DNA of 52,770 nt from Candidatus Mailhella merdavium (GCA_019119045.1 DWXS01000011.1:1-52770), one strand, 5' to 3'; positions 1 through 10,635 are shown, numbered from the stretch's first letter. The notes: generated by a model from the letters alone, not told the origin. Translations and numbers: made by a program.

Positions 1-431
1 TCCCCCCCCCCCAAAAGGATTCATCCGCATCAATGCAGAAATATCGCTGCATTCTCCCAGGCAGGCTGTGTTCGGAGTATGGGAATAAATCTCCCCGGAC
101 AGACGGAATCGGGCGAACCCCTTCTCATTCATCAAAAGGCCCTTCCTTGACCAATTCCTGCACCTTCAACACGTATCAACTGTCCGGAAAGAAAGACTCG
201 ACTCTGCGACATTTTCATGTTGAAATTGATCGGACAACCCACTCAATTCCAGGACTGCCCTCCCTGTCGGGAGGACGGCATCCCCTTTCTCCGGGTGCGG
301 ACGCCTGAGCATATACGGCATCCATACGGACAGTCTGCCAGCAGACGGAGATACGGGCCTGTTCCCTCTTTCCATAATAAAGAGCGGGCGGATTCAGCCA
401 TAATCCTTGAACTATGCGACGGGAGGCGCTC
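1..431. other. Noncoding leader upstream of ald
   Basis: I see no convincing gene here. Short open frames on both strands lack ribosome binding sites and family signatures. The stretch opens with a C homopolymer at 2-12, and a small perfect stem (AATGCAG/CTGCATT, 32-38 with 47-53) follows without a T-run. The last bases carry the GGGAGG ribosome binding site (421-426) of alanine dehydrogenase, so the ald promoter presumably lies in this region, but I could not pick one out with confidence. Confidence 0.5.
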
Positions 432-1544
432 ATGAAGGTAGGCATACTCAAAGAAATCAAGGTGCAGGAACGACGTGTGGCAATGACTCCCTCCGGAGTG
501 GAGGAAATGATCCGTCATGGACATCGTGTTCTGGTGGAACGGGATGCCGGTCTGGGAAGCGGATTTGCAGATACGGACTACCGCGCCGCGGGAGCGGAAA
601 TTGCCGCCTCGGCCGCTACGGTGTACGCGGCCTGCGACATGGTCATGCACGTCAAGGACCCCCAGCCCTCTGAATACGGCATGATTCGCAAGGGACAAAT
701 CCTTTTTACCTATTTTCATCTTGCTCCGGATCCCGAACTGACCCGGGCCATGCTGGATCGTGGGGCCGTATGTATCGCGTATGAGACGGTACGTCGCAAA
801 GACGGTTCGCTTCCTCTGCTCACTCCCATGAGCGAAGTTGCCGGGCGTCTTTCCGTACTGGCCGGAGCGCGGTATCTGGAAGCAAACTTCGGCGGCACAG
901 GAATTTTCATCGGCGGCGTGACGGGCGTTGCGCCGGCGGAGGTTCTTGTTCTGGGAGGCGGAACTGTAGGCTACAATGCCGCCCTGATGGCCTGTGGTCT
1001 CGGCGCGCATGTGCATGTGCTGGACGCCAGCCTTGACAGGCTGCGTCAGCTCTCATCTCTTCTTCCCGCAAACGCCATTCCGCTCATGTCTGCGCCGGAT
1101 ACCGTCCGCAGGCTTGCGGCTACAGCGGATCTGGTGATCGGTTCCGTTCTTATCCCCGGCGCCAGGACGCCCCGTCTGATTACCCGCAACATGTTGCGGC
1201 AGATGAAGAAGGGCGCCGTCATCGTGGATGTCGCCATTGATCAGGGTGGCTGTATAGAGAGTTCCCGTCCCACAACGTTTGACGATCCCGTCTTTGTGGA
1301 GCAGGGCATTATTCACTATTGCGTGACCAATATGCCCGGAGCTGTTCCGAGAACGTCCACCCTTGCCCTGACCAATGCAACTCTGCCTTACGCTCTGGCT
1401 CTGGCAGACAAAGGCTGGCAGAAGGCCTGTCGCGATGATGAAGCTCTGCTTGCCGGACTGAACATTGCGGAGGATCACATCACTCATCCGGCCGTGGCTG
1501 CGGCTATCAACACGGAGTACAGGGATCCTTCGACGCTTCTGTAA
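432..1544 (+). CDS. ald: Alanine dehydrogenase
   Basis: This enzyme interconverts L-alanine and pyruvate plus ammonia with NAD+/NADH in the cytoplasm. The 370-residue product has the family's N-terminal MKVGILKEIK and RRVAMTP motifs, the substrate-domain GAYLE-like segment (GARYLEANFGG), and a Rossmann glycine motif (VLGGGTVGYNAA). The length is normal for Ald. I chose the ATG at 432 because GGGAGG lies 5 nt upstream and the protein then begins at the conserved MKVG; an in-frame ATG at 414 has no such site. It stands alone, ending in a hairpin that separates it from the convergent cheV-like gene. In relatives Ald also recycles alanine formed by taurine:pyruvate transaminase, but no taurine gene is visible here. 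Confidence 0.95.
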   Translation: MKVGILKEIKVQERRVAMTPSGVEEMIRHGHRVLVERDAGLGSGFADTDYRAAGAEIAASAATVYAACDMVMHVKDPQPSEYGMIRKGQILFTYFHLAPDPELTRAMLDRGAVCIAYETVRRKDGSLPLLTPMSEVAGRLSVLAGARYLEANFGGTGIFIGGVTGVAPAEVLVLGGGTVGYNAALMACGLGAHVHVLDASLDRLRQLSSLLPANAIPLMSAPDTVRRLAATADLVIGSVLIPGARTPRLITRNMLRQMKKGAVIVDVAIDQGGCIESSRPTTFDDPVFVEQGIIHYCVTNMPGAVPRTSTLALTNATLPYALALADKGWQKACRDDEALLAGLNIAEDHITHPAVAAAINTEYRDPSTLL

Positions 1545-1551
1545 TATATGT

Positions 1552-1583
1552 GCATGTATCGCGCCGTACAGCGCGATACATGC
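1552..1583. terminator. Hairpin between convergent genes
   Basis: A perfect 13-bp inverted repeat (GCATGTATCGCGC with GCGCGATACATGC, 6-nt loop) lies between the stop of ald and the stop of the minus-strand cheV-like gene. The T-run after it is short (GTTTCC), so it is a plausible shared terminator or 3' mRNA end, not a textbook one. Confidence 0.7.
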
Positions 1584-1589
1584 GTTTCC

Positions 1590-2546
1590 TCATCCCTGAT
1601 TCTTTGCCTGTGATGTCTGAATGAGGGCATACATCTTGTCGCTGATTGCCTGTAAATCCGGCTTGGCAAACTGTGCATCTGCTCCGACACTTTGGCATTT
1701 CCGGGCCAGAGGTTCGGAAATGAGAGAAGAAAACATCGCGACGGGGATAACCTTAAGTACGGGATCTTCCTTGATGTAGCGACACAGAGTAAGACCATCC
1801 AGATTGGGCATTTCAATATCGCTGATAACCCCCTGAACAATATCCGTAACAGGAACACCTTTTTCTTCCGCTTCAGCCTTGCATTGCTGAAGCATTTTCC
1901 AGGCTTCTTCGCCATCCGTAGCCTGCGAGATATCGAACCGTCCTTCCTTTTCCAGCTCATCAAACACAAGACGGCGGATATTGGCGGAATCGTCGGCATG
2001 GATGATATGATATTTACGGGCGGGAGGAGGAGTCTTTCTTTCCTCATCCATGCGTACGGACAAGCTCGGATCCATTGCGGCAACAATGGCCTCGACATCC
2101 AGCAGGAACAGCATATGCCCTTCAAGACGGACAACAGCAGTGATTGATCCGCGACTCATCTTAAGCAGGAAGGGGCTGGGAGCCTCAACCTGCTTCCAGC
2201 TTATGCGATGGATGCGCGTAACCCCTGAAACCAGAAATGCCATCTGCGCCTTATTGAACTCGGTGACGATGACCCGGGGGTCCTTACTTGTAATCCCACC
2301 CTTGTCAAGGAATTTGCTCACATCGATCAACGGCACGATTCGTCCGCCCCGGAAGGGAAAGGCTCCCAGTACCGAAGGATGACGCATCTGCGGCATGGCC
2401 GTGACCGGCTGGGATCGGGAAATTTCAATCACTTTGGATACATTGATGCCGTAGTAACCACGATAGCCGTCAGGTTCATCAATGTAAAATTCCACAATCT
2501 CCAGCTCATTGGTGCCAACTTCAAGCAGGATTCTGGACTGCGACAT
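1590..2546 (-). CDS. cheV: CheV-type chemotaxis coupling protein (CheW-REC)
   Basis: The 318-residue protein joins an N-terminal CheW-like domain (about residues 10-165, with NVSKVIEI and FRGGRIVPLIDVSKFL) to a C-terminal response-regulator receiver domain (about 178-310). The receiver has an acidic pair in HADDSANIRR, the phospho-acceptor Asp243 in GVISDIEMPNLDG, a Ser in FSS at the Thr/Ser switch position and the conserved Lys in FAKP. CheV proteins link chemoreceptors to CheA and tune adaptation by phosphorylation. No che operon surrounds it, and several CheV paralogues are usual in Desulfovibrionaceae. It is convergent with ald. Domain assignment is secure; the receptor it serves cannot be read from sequence. 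Confidence 0.93.
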   Translation of the reverse strand: MSQSRILLEVGTNELEIVEFYIDEPDGYRGYYGINVSKVIEISRSQPVTAMPQMRHPSVLGAFPFRGGRIVPLIDVSKFLDKGGITSKDPRVIVTEFNKAQMAFLVSGVTRIHRISWKQVEAPSPFLLKMSRGSITAVVRLEGHMLFLLDVEAIVAAMDPSLSVRMDEERKTPPPARKYHIIHADDSANIRRLVFDELEKEGRFDISQATDGEEAWKMLQQCKAEAEEKGVPVTDIVQGVISDIEMPNLDGLTLCRYIKEDPVLKVIPVAMFSSLISEPLARKCQSVGADAQFAKPDLQAISDKMYALIQTSQAKNQG

Positions 2547-2903
2547 TATACGTTACCCCTGTTTCCACCCTTTTCAAACCGAGCTGTACTGGCTTTTGTC
2601 AAGATACGAATTCCGCGCACTTTCCCGCCTGTCAGACACACTCGAAACACACGGCAAACCGTAACAAGTTTCCAAATACTCTTTACGTTTCCATGATATA
2701 ATATTCTTTCGCAGGACGCCATTCGTAAAAGGGGCTGCCGATGCCCCGTTCCAAAGCACCCTGAAACCTATCCGCTTTCCGGCAATTCACCGCGAAATAT
2801 TCTCTGAGTCAAGAGGAAGAGGATGTTCCGACGTCGAAGAAGCGCACTTTGTCAGCAGCATGTTCTCTGAGTCAGTTCCCTGCGAAACGGAAAACTGCCC
2901 GCA
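2547..2903. other. Intergenic spacer with a repeated word
   Basis: This spacer lies between two minus-strand genes and should hold the cheV promoter on its left side. No gene is supported. The word TTCTCTGAGTCA occurs twice (about 2800-2811 and 2863-2874), and related words recur at 35262-35279 and 42933-42950 (see findings). Confidence 0.5.
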
Positions 2904-4190
2904 TCAGTACTGTGCAAGCTCATATGCTTCCTGATATTTTATGGCAGCTTTTTCCAGACAATAATAGCCTATCCGTCCCAGAAGGATGGAAGCGTTATGA
3001 AGTTCCCCCTGTTCGAGAGCTTCGGCCAGCTCTATCCACGCACTCAAAGGCCCTGTCCTGAAGCAAAGCGCGTTCATAATGTCCGAAGGCAGAGGAATAC
3101 AGGCCAACAAACGTTCAAAGGGCGCGTCATACAGGGCCTCGAGCGTGGAAAAAAGTCCCAGCATGAACGCTTCATCCTCTTCGGGGCGTCCGACTTCAGA
3201 AGCCAGCCATTGGAAGAAATACCCGCGTCTCGTTCCCAGCAGTGCCAGCTCAAGCTTGAGATCGCTGCTGCGATTGTCTGCAATGAGCGTGGCCATAAGC
3301 CACTTTCTCAGAGGAGCCGTGCCCATATAGGCAATGGCATGAGCAACCGTCCGTATCGGGACATGGGGCGGCCATGCGGCTGAATTGATAAACTTAAGCA
3401 GACGATAGGAAAGAGCGGAATCCCGCAGAATCAGCTTTTCCAGTTCCTTTGGAGAAAGATCCCGGGAAGCGAGAGCATAGAGAAGACGCAGCCTGCTTTC
3501 CGTATGCAGAGGAACCTTGCGATCTTCCACCAGCTCCGGCTTCTGAAAAAAATACCCCTGGAAAAGACTGTATCCATATTTCTTAGCCTGCTCATATTCT
3601 TCACGGGTCTCTACCTTTTCCGCAAGCGCAATACGCGGAGGCCCCTTGAGCAGTTTCAGCGTGGTACACAACTCCACGCGATCAGCCAGAGAAACAACTT
3701 CTCTGAAGTCCACCTTGACAATATTCACGAAGTCGAGAAAAGGCCGAAGCTGCGCCTGCCCCACATAATCATCGAGAGCCAGAAGATAGCCCCGCGCCCG
3801 AAGGCCGGCCAGTTCCCGCAGAATGTCCGGCTCCGGCTTCACGTTTTCAAGAATTTCTATGACGCAGCGTTCTTTGGGCAAGGCCAGAGAAATACGATCA
3901 AGCAGCATGTCCGTAGACATATTAATGAGAGCCTTGCATCGGAGCGATATATCGGAAAGTATCATCGGCAGGCCGTCCACAATCACCTGCGAACTGGCAA
4001 AACTGTCGCATGAAAAATCTGCCCTGCTTGTATTCGTCGGGCTGCGGAACAGCAGTTCATAGCCCCAACATTTTCCGGAAGAAGTAAACACCGGCTGACG
4101 GGCCACGAAATAGTTCTCGTAAAAATTATGTTTTTCCGGCGAAAAGACAGATCTCATACTCAACGTTCCCGATGACAAATCATAAAACAT
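2904..4190 (-). CDS. EAL/HDOD signal-transduction protein
   Basis: The protein (428 residues from this start) has the layout of YuxH-type proteins. An N-terminal, probably degenerate EAL domain (FVARQPVFTSSGKCWGYELLFR near residue 28, LALDDYVG near 137, KVDFREV near 157) is followed by a C-terminal HDOD domain (about 225-410; LKFINSA and TVAHAIAYMG). The EAL domain lacks a clear E-A-L signature, so c-di-GMP hydrolysis is doubtful and a sensing or scaffold role is likelier. A second start, Met12 at 4157, has a GGGA further upstream; either is possible. It sits behind the CheV gene but 357 bp away, so it is probably a separate transcript. Confidence 0.88.
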   Translation of the reverse strand: MFYDLSSGTLSMRSVFSPEKHNFYENYFVARQPVFTSSGKCWGYELLFRSPTNTSRADFSCDSFASSQVIVDGLPMILSDISLRCKALINMSTDMLLDRISLALPKERCVIEILENVKPEPDILRELAGLRARGYLLALDDYVGQAQLRPFLDFVNIVKVDFREVVSLADRVELCTTLKLLKGPPRIALAEKVETREEYEQAKKYGYSLFQGYFFQKPELVEDRKVPLHTESRLRLLYALASRDLSPKELEKLILRDSALSYRLLKFINSAAWPPHVPIRTVAHAIAYMGTAPLRKWLMATLIADNRSSDLKLELALLGTRRGYFFQWLASEVGRPEEDEAFMLGLFSTLEALYDAPFERLLACIPLPSDIMNALCFRTGPLSAWIELAEALEQGELHNASILLGRIGYYCLEKAAIKYQEAYELAQY

Positions 4191-4837
4191 GAATTCTCAT
4201 GATGTTGCTCAGCAAATCCCTCTCTTTTCCCTCCTACCATAGAGAAGAGAAAGAAAACGCATGTGTCTTCAATACACAAACCCCTTCCACACCGGGCAGA
4301 ACGACAACACGAACAGGTATGTTCCGAAAGTGGATACGAAGAAGCTTACAGAACCACGGAGCTTCTTCAACTCCTCGCCTGCAAGGTATGATTAACAGGG
4401 GTTTTCATCGCTCCGACATCAGATACGGCAAAATAATTTCACCCCGTACTATTCAGGATTGCCATTTTAACAGGAGCGGCCTGCCTGTTCTATACAGCTC
4501 CTTTCTTAGCCATATCCGACAGCTTCGTCTCTGACAATACCACATACATGCGTGACGAGCAAAAGAATTCATATGCTCACCAGCCCTCTATCGTTGGAAC
4601 TGTAAGGATTTATGCCTTTAATTTTTTACCTTCATTAACTTTTTTAATTAATCTTTTAAATATGAAACAACGCCTCGCAACTTCACCTGAAGGCATCTGC
4701 TCCGCCCGCGGAAGGACTACGTATTCCGGCATAAACCAGAAAAAGGCATACCCTGCTGACAGCCTGTATGAGAGTCTCGTTGCGCTTCCGACGCTTTTCT
4801 CCTAACATATTCAAAAATTTTACAAGCGGGAGGCCCC
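4191..4837. other. Long intergenic region, no gene seen
   Basis: About 650 bp separates divergently read genes. The open frames here (for example near 4199-4534) have no ribosome binding site and a composition unlike real proteins. A very AT-rich block at about 4610-4672 is a plausible promoter region for the lipoprotein gene at 4838, but no clean -35/-10 pair stands out. The GGGAGG ribosome binding site for that gene is at about 4828-4833. Confidence 0.5.
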
Positions 4838-5383
4838 ATGCGTCGCCTTGTTTCTTCCATGCTGCTCGGCCTGACACTCGCCCTCGCGGGCGGCTGCGCC
4901 GGGTTTGAATTTACCAATCCCTTCTCGAGCACTTCCGACGTTAACGATGTCTATTACAGCAAATTCCCGGATATCCCCATTCCTTCAGACATGAAGAGCG
5001 ATATCGGAGAAACGCTGGTATCCTCCACGCCCAACGGCGTCAAGGTAGGGCTGGAAACATTTTCGGGCAGAGTGGAATCCGCGTCTCTGGCTTCCGCAAT
5101 GACCCATAACATGATGCCCCAAGGCTGGATTCTGCGCGGTCAGGTCACGGGCAAACGCACCATGCAGCTCTATGAAAAAGATGGACGTTTCGCCGCGATC
5201 TATCTTTATGACGGCATGATGAACACCACCATGGAAATATGGGTGCTGTACAACCTTGACGGCGCGCCTCTGACCCCGGCCTTCGCGCCTTCGGATTCCG
5301 GCTCTGCGCCTGTGTGGGACAACAATTTTACCCCGGCTTCTTCGGCAACGGAAGTCTGGGAAGGTCAATCCACATCGAAATAA
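4838..5383 (+). CDS. Predicted lipoprotein of unknown function
   Basis: The 181-residue product starts with a lipoprotein signal peptide: basic MRR, a hydrophobic run, and a lipobox LAGGC with Cys20 as the lipid-modified residue. It is therefore expected at the inner face of the outer membrane or at the inner membrane. The mature part contains a compact domain (about 40-150), then a Ser/Thr/Pro-rich tail with no motif I recognise. A GGGAGG site supports the start. It lies 40 bp upstream of coaBC on the same strand and may share its transcript, but no functional link is known to me. Confidence 0.85.
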   Translation: MRRLVSSMLLGLTLALAGGCAGFEFTNPFSSTSDVNDVYYSKFPDIPIPSDMKSDIGETLVSSTPNGVKVGLETFSGRVESASLASAMTHNMMPQGWILRGQVTGKRTMQLYEKDGRFAAIYLYDGMMNTTMEIWVLYNLDGAPLTPAFAPSDSGSAPVWDNNFTPASSATEVWEGQSTSK

Positions 5384-5423
5384 GCTGCGGATTTGCTCCG
5401 TACGATGCAAAACCGGGAACATT

Positions 5424-6653
5424 ATGGAAGCCCATCTGCGTTTTCGCGCCTTTACTGGTAAACGCCTGCATCTTGGCGTATGCGGTTCGGTTGCAGCCTT
5501 CCGCACGGCGGAACTGGTACGCCGCTGGCAGGAAATCGGAATCGGCGTCAGCGCAACGCTGACCAGAGCGGCGCGAAATTTCATCACGCCGCTGACCTTT
5601 GAATCTCTGGGAGCATCCCCTGTGTACGGAGATATGTTCGGAGGCGAAGCTCCGTTTGAGCATCTTGAACCCGGCCAGACGACACACGCCCTTGTTCTTG
5701 CGCCCGCATCGGCGGATATGCTTGCCCGCCTCGCCTCGGGACGAGCAGACGACATGCTCTCCGCTCAGGCTCTGGCCTTCGACGGCCCCATAGTGGCCGC
5801 TCCGGCAATGAACCCGCGCATGTGGCAGAATCCCGCAACCCAGGCTAATGTTGATATATTGCGGGAACGCGGCGTCTTTTTTGTCGGCCCGGAAAAGGGA
5901 AAAATGGCCTGTAATGACGAAGGCCCGGGACGTCTGGCCGAACTGCGGGCCATATGGCTGGCTGCGCTCAAGGCTCTGACCCCGCAGGACATGGAAGGAA
6001 AGAAGGTTCTGGTCACTCTGGGGCCGACCCGCGAAGGCTGGGACGACGTGCGTTTCTGGACAAACGCCTCCACGGGAACCATGGGCGGCTCTCTGGCTGT
6101 GGGCGCATGGTTACGCGGAGCCGAAGTACATGCGGTCTGCGGGCCTAGCTCTCTCTGGCTGCCCGGCTCTTCACTGGGAGAGGATTTTTTCCGGCACGAT
6201 GTCTGCACCGCAAGGGAAATGTTCGAAACAGCCCGCGAACTTTGGCCCGATATGGACGCAGGCATATTCACGGCTGCCGTAGCGGATTACAGCCCCGAAC
6301 CCTACGGAAGGGGCAAATTCAAAAAGGAGCAGGCCGCACAGGGCTTTTCTCTGCGCTTCCTGCCCAACACGGATATACTGCGTACTCTGGCCGGGGAACG
6401 GCGCGACGATCAGAAAATCGTAGGCTTTGCGGCGGAAAGCACAGAAAGCGAGGAGGCCCTTGCCGATCTGGTTCGACGCAAACTTCTATCCAAAGGCGCC
6501 GATATGATCGTAGGCAATCAGATTTCCGACGGCTTCGGAACAGCCACAAACCGCGTTTTCGTGGCAGATATCCAGGGACGCGAGGAACATTGGGCCGCGC
6601 AGCCAAAACCGGATATCGCCTGGAATATTCTCAACTGGCTTCAGAGCATTTAA
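5424..6653 (+). CDS. coaBC: Phosphopantothenoylcysteine synthetase/decarboxylase
   Basis: This bifunctional coenzyme A biosynthesis enzyme joins cysteine to 4'-phosphopantothenate (CoaB) and then decarboxylates the product (CoaC). The 409-residue protein shows the flavin-binding CoaC domain first (about 12-185; GVCGSVAAFRTAEL, PASADMLARLASG, PAMNPRMWQNPATQAN, then GPEKGKMACNDEGPGRLAE). The CoaB domain follows (about 195-405; GPTREGWDDVRFWTNASTGTMG, TAAVADY, KFKKE). In the CoaB motif the usual PIDPVR is replaced by GWDDVR, a mild divergence. The stop is followed after 2 nt by the next gene, so the two are probably co-transcribed. The ribosome binding site (GGGAA) is weak. Confidence 0.95.
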   Translation: MEAHLRFRAFTGKRLHLGVCGSVAAFRTAELVRRWQEIGIGVSATLTRAARNFITPLTFESLGASPVYGDMFGGEAPFEHLEPGQTTHALVLAPASADMLARLASGRADDMLSAQALAFDGPIVAAPAMNPRMWQNPATQANVDILRERGVFFVGPEKGKMACNDEGPGRLAELRAIWLAALKALTPQDMEGKKVLVTLGPTREGWDDVRFWTNASTGTMGGSLAVGAWLRGAEVHAVCGPSSLWLPGSSLGEDFFRHDVCTAREMFETARELWPDMDAGIFTAAVADYSPEPYGRGKFKKEQAAQGFSLRFLPNTDILRTLAGERRDDQKIVGFAAESTESEEALADLVRRKLLSKGADMIVGNQISDGFGTATNRVFVADIQGREEHWAAQPKPDIAWNILNWLQSI

Positions 6654-6655
6654 TC

Positions 6656-7462
6656 ATGGCTCTGCCCCTTTTCCTCTCTCCTGCCTTACGGGCCTGGGCA
6701 CGCCTTGGCCTTGAAACACTGCTCGTGGACAGCTCCCAGCGAGCCGGGGAACTGCGTCTGCCCGCCGAAGCGCGGGGAGACCGGGCCGACATGACGAAAT
6801 CGAGCGGGCCGACACAGCAGAAAACAGCACGAAAGCTCCCTTCCCCTTCTGCCGGAACGCTGGCCTCTGCATCGGGACAGACTTCCGTCCCCCGTCCTGC
6901 CCCGACACGCCGAAAAACGGCGCAAGCTGCGGAGACTGTTCGGCCGGCCCCTTCTCGACCGGAAAACGATTTGCACATTCTTCCCCCTGAAGCATGGCCG
7001 CCTGCCTGGCAGGCTCTCCGCTCCCGTCGGCCCCTTCCTCCTCGGCCGCTGGTCTGCTGGACCTATGCGGGGCTTGGCCCGGATCTTACGGGAAATCCGG
7101 ATCCGCAGAGAAAAGAACTGGTTGCACGCATGATCAGAGGACTTGCTCATCCCGGAGGAACGCATGTGTTCTGGCCCTTTGATCTCCCCGGAGAGGCTCT
7201 GCTGTCCGAAGACATGCAGGCCACACTGTTTTGGTCAGGCGAGGCTCTGCTGCATACACGGGCATTGCTGGTCATGGGCTCGGATGCGCGCGACGCGCTG
7301 AAACTCCCCAAAATCGGCCCCTACTGTCAGACCATGGTGCGGGGGCGACTTTTCATTCAGCTTCCTCAACCGCACAGTCTGGCGGAAAAGCCCGACGCCT
7401 TCAGTCAGGCCATGGCCTTTCTCTCCGGTCTCCTGCGTTTCTGCAATACACCAAGACGCTGA
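6656..7462 (+). CDS. Unknown protein downstream of coaBC
   Basis: The ATG at 6656 lies 2 nt after the coaBC stop, giving a 268-residue protein probably translated by coupling. An N-terminal segment (about 1-40) is followed by a long Pro/Ala/Thr-rich, probably disordered stretch (about 40-105). A compact C-terminal domain follows (about 115-265; LVCWTYAGLGPDL, HVFWPFDLPGE, ALLVMGSDA). That alternation loosely recalls the uracil-DNA-glycosylase fold, but I see no catalytic motif and make no functional claim. The composition argues that the frame is real. Confidence 0.7.
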   Translation: MALPLFLSPALRAWARLGLETLLVDSSQRAGELRLPAEARGDRADMTKSSGPTQQKTARKLPSPSAGTLASASGQTSVPRPAPTRRKTAQAAETVRPAPSRPENDLHILPPEAWPPAWQALRSRRPLPPRPLVCWTYAGLGPDLTGNPDPQRKELVARMIRGLAHPGGTHVFWPFDLPGEALLSEDMQATLFWSGEALLHTRALLVMGSDARDALKLPKIGPYCQTMVRGRLFIQLPQPHSLAEKPDAFSQAMAFLSGLLRFCNTPRR

Positions 7463-7917
7463 CACATGTTCCTGTAAAGGCCCGTTCCATGGCCGACCGG
7501 ACTTTGCATTCGTCGATCCCGCACTTTTCCCTTCACCGACAGTTCATCGTCAAAGCTTTTTCCGATTTATCCGTCATTTTTCCTATGAAACTCCCTTCTA
7601 CGGCAGGGAACTTTCATAAAAAGTGCCTATACGGTTATTGCGTCATTCGGGCCTTATGGGTCTTGTACCGGCAAAACCATGCTCCGGCGTCGCATGATGA
7701 AAACGGCAAACGAAAGCCCAGCCGGCCTTGCACAAGGAGAAACACCATTTTAAATCTGTCGGTTCAGCAAAAAAGATCGGGCAGTTCCGAAAATCCGTAA
7801 CGTTCTGAACTATCGCCCCCCCTGCCATGATGCTCGCATCCAGCCAGGTCTCCAATCTTTCCAGAACATATCGCCCCTTCCGCAAAAGGCATGTCGAGAG
7901 ACTCCTGCTTTTTTAAC
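7463..7917. other. Intergenic region, no gene seen
   Basis: About 450 bp between the coaBC-linked gene and the rpmB promoter. The open frame running through the left part on the plus strand is a shadow of the upstream gene extended by chance; it has no start signal. No RNA gene or clear terminator was recognised. Confidence 0.45.
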
Positions 7918-7946
7918 TTGCTTTTTTCAAAATGAAGCGTTATTGC
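7918..7946 (+). promoter_or_regulatory. Probable sigma-70 promoter of rpmB
   Basis: TTGCTT (7918-7923) and TATTGC (7941-7946) are separated by 17 nt, upstream of rpmB. The predicted transcript starts near 7953 and carries a GGAGG ribosome binding site at about 8013-8017. Confidence 0.55.
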
Positions 7947-8022
7947 TAGCAGTCCTTCCCTTACAGGGAAAGAAAAAAGTATCCTGACTGCCCGAGAAGG
8001 GCGGCATCCATAGGAGGACGTC

Positions 8023-8238
8023 ATGGGCAAACAGTGTGAAATCTGCGGCAAGAAGGCTCAGGTCGGCAATCTGGTCAGCCATTCCAACATCAAGACCAAG
8101 CGCCGTTTCAACCCCAACCTGCAGACCGTGCGCCATCAGTTCGACAACGGTGAAGTGCGTTCCATCACCGTATGCACCCGCTGCCTGCGTGACGGCGCCG
8201 TGCGCAAGCCCGTCGTTCGCGCAGAACAGGGCGAATAA
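8023..8238 (+). CDS. rpmB: 50S ribosomal protein L28
   Basis: The 71-residue protein has the L28 signature: [10 protein letters not shown] at the N-terminus, [16 protein letters not shown] in the middle and VCTRCLR towards the end. Two CxxC pairs make it a zinc-binding (C+) form. It belongs to the large ribosomal subunit. A strong GGAGG site precedes the ATG, and a hairpin terminator follows, so it is monocistronic. Confidence 0.97.
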   Translation: MGKQCEICGKKAQVGNLVSHSNIKTKRRFNPNLQTVRHQFDNGEVRSITVCTRCLRDGAVRKPVVRAEQGE

Positions 8239-8274
8239 TCCCGGCTGGCCCTGTGCCGGCAGACGGAATTTCAG

Positions 8275-8302
8275 GGCGGGGCTTCAGGCTCCGCCTTTTT
8301 TT
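8275..8302 (+). terminator. Rho-independent terminator after rpmB
   Basis: A GC-rich stem (GGCGGGGC paired with GCTCCGCC, short loop) is followed by TTTTTTT, directly downstream of rpmB. Confidence 0.85.
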
Positions 8303-8319
8303 ATATTCACCATTCCCCT

Positions 8320-9378
8320 ATGCTTGCACGCCGTCTTTCCCGTTCGCGCCGCTCGTTGTTCCGCCCCGGACGGCGCAAGGTGCGAACCTTCATCCAGATT
8401 TCCGGACGCTCCGGAGGCATCCCGAAATACTGGCGCGTCGTCGACGGACGTCTCAACGGCCCGGATGGAGAACCGGCCCGCGGCAGGGCAACGGATATGC
8501 ATCCTTCCCCGCGCCTTCTGGCCTGGTGGAAACTCGCGCTGGATGCCGGGGGCATCCCATGGATGACGGACGGACGAGGTTCCGCCCCCCGGCTTTTTGT
8601 TCCGGCTCTGTATGAACGCATGGCGCGTATTGAACTGGCTGCGGTCACGGGAGAAAGTCTGCGTGGTCTGCCTGCTCCCCTGCCCCTGAAGCACAACCTT
8701 CACTGGACTCTGCTTTTTCTGCTGCTTTTTCTGGTGTGGCAGGGCTTTGTCGGGGGCTGGTTTCAGGCAGAAGGCCTTTCCGGGGCGCAGACATGGGCGG
8801 ACCTGTGGAAGGAAGCCGGGGCGTTGGACGTAGGCCGAGTTCTGAGGAACGGCGAATACTGGCGTTGTATCACCGCCCTGACCCTGCACGCCGACGCACA
8901 GCACTTTTTCGGCAATCTGCTGTTCGGCGGGCTGTTGCTGGGATTGACCGCCCGACGCATGGGGCTGGGGCTTGCGCTGCTGCTGACCGTATCTGCGGGA
9001 ACGCTGGGCAATGCCCTCAACGTCCTGTATCGTCCGCCCGATCATGTCAGTCTGGGATTCTCTACGGCAGTATTCGGTCTGGCCGGAATTCTCGGTGCGG
9101 ATGCCGCGTTGCGCGAGGGGTTGGGACACGGAGGCTGGCGACGGGCACTCCTGCCCGCCGGGGCGGCTCTGGCTCTGCTGGCTCTGCTGGGCACGGAGGG
9201 TGAACGCACAGACTATGCCGCACATGTTTTCGGTCTCCTTTCCGGGATATTTCTGGGGCTGATTGCCGGATATGCTCTGCGCGAACACGGTCTTCCCCGC
9301 CGCTTCTTTCAGATACTGACGGCTTTTCTCGCTCTCCTGATTCCCACGCTGGCATGGCTCGCCGCCTTTCGAGGCTGA
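8320..9378 (+). CDS. Rhomboid-family intramembrane serine protease
   Basis: This is a membrane protease of the rhomboid superfamily, which cleaves transmembrane substrates. The 352-residue protein has a soluble N-terminal region (about 1-125) and then a multi-helix membrane domain. It carries the family's signatures: HADAQHFFGNLLFG with Asn199, GFSTAVFG with the nucleophile Ser248, and DYAAHVFG with the base His302. The ATG at 8320 is only 18 bp behind the rpmB terminator and has no good ribosome binding site, so a later start such as Met at 8500 is possible. The tgt gene follows after 24 bp. Confidence 0.88.
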   Translation: MLARRLSRSRRSLFRPGRRKVRTFIQISGRSGGIPKYWRVVDGRLNGPDGEPARGRATDMHPSPRLLAWWKLALDAGGIPWMTDGRGSAPRLFVPALYERMARIELAAVTGESLRGLPAPLPLKHNLHWTLLFLLLFLVWQGFVGGWFQAEGLSGAQTWADLWKEAGALDVGRVLRNGEYWRCITALTLHADAQHFFGNLLFGGLLLGLTARRMGLGLALLLTVSAGTLGNALNVLYRPPDHVSLGFSTAVFGLAGILGADAALREGLGHGGWRRALLPAGAALALLALLGTEGERTDYAAHVFGLLSGIFLGLIAGYALREHGLPRRFFQILTAFLALLIPTLAWLAAFRG

Positions 9379-10551
<1,173 letters not shown>

Positions 10552-10575
10552 ACAAAAGGAAGGGCGTCCCTTCCG

Positions 10576-10613
10576 CTGAAAAAAGGCCGGGAATATTCCC
10601 GGCCTTTTTTCAG
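10576..10613. terminator. Bidirectional terminator
   Basis: A long symmetrical hairpin has A-rich and T-rich flanks on either side (core GGCCGGGAATATTCCCGGCC). It serves tgt on the plus strand and the convergent membrane-fusion gene on the minus strand. Confidence 0.92.
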
Positions 10614-10635
10614 CGCACTCTCTTCATGCAAAACA

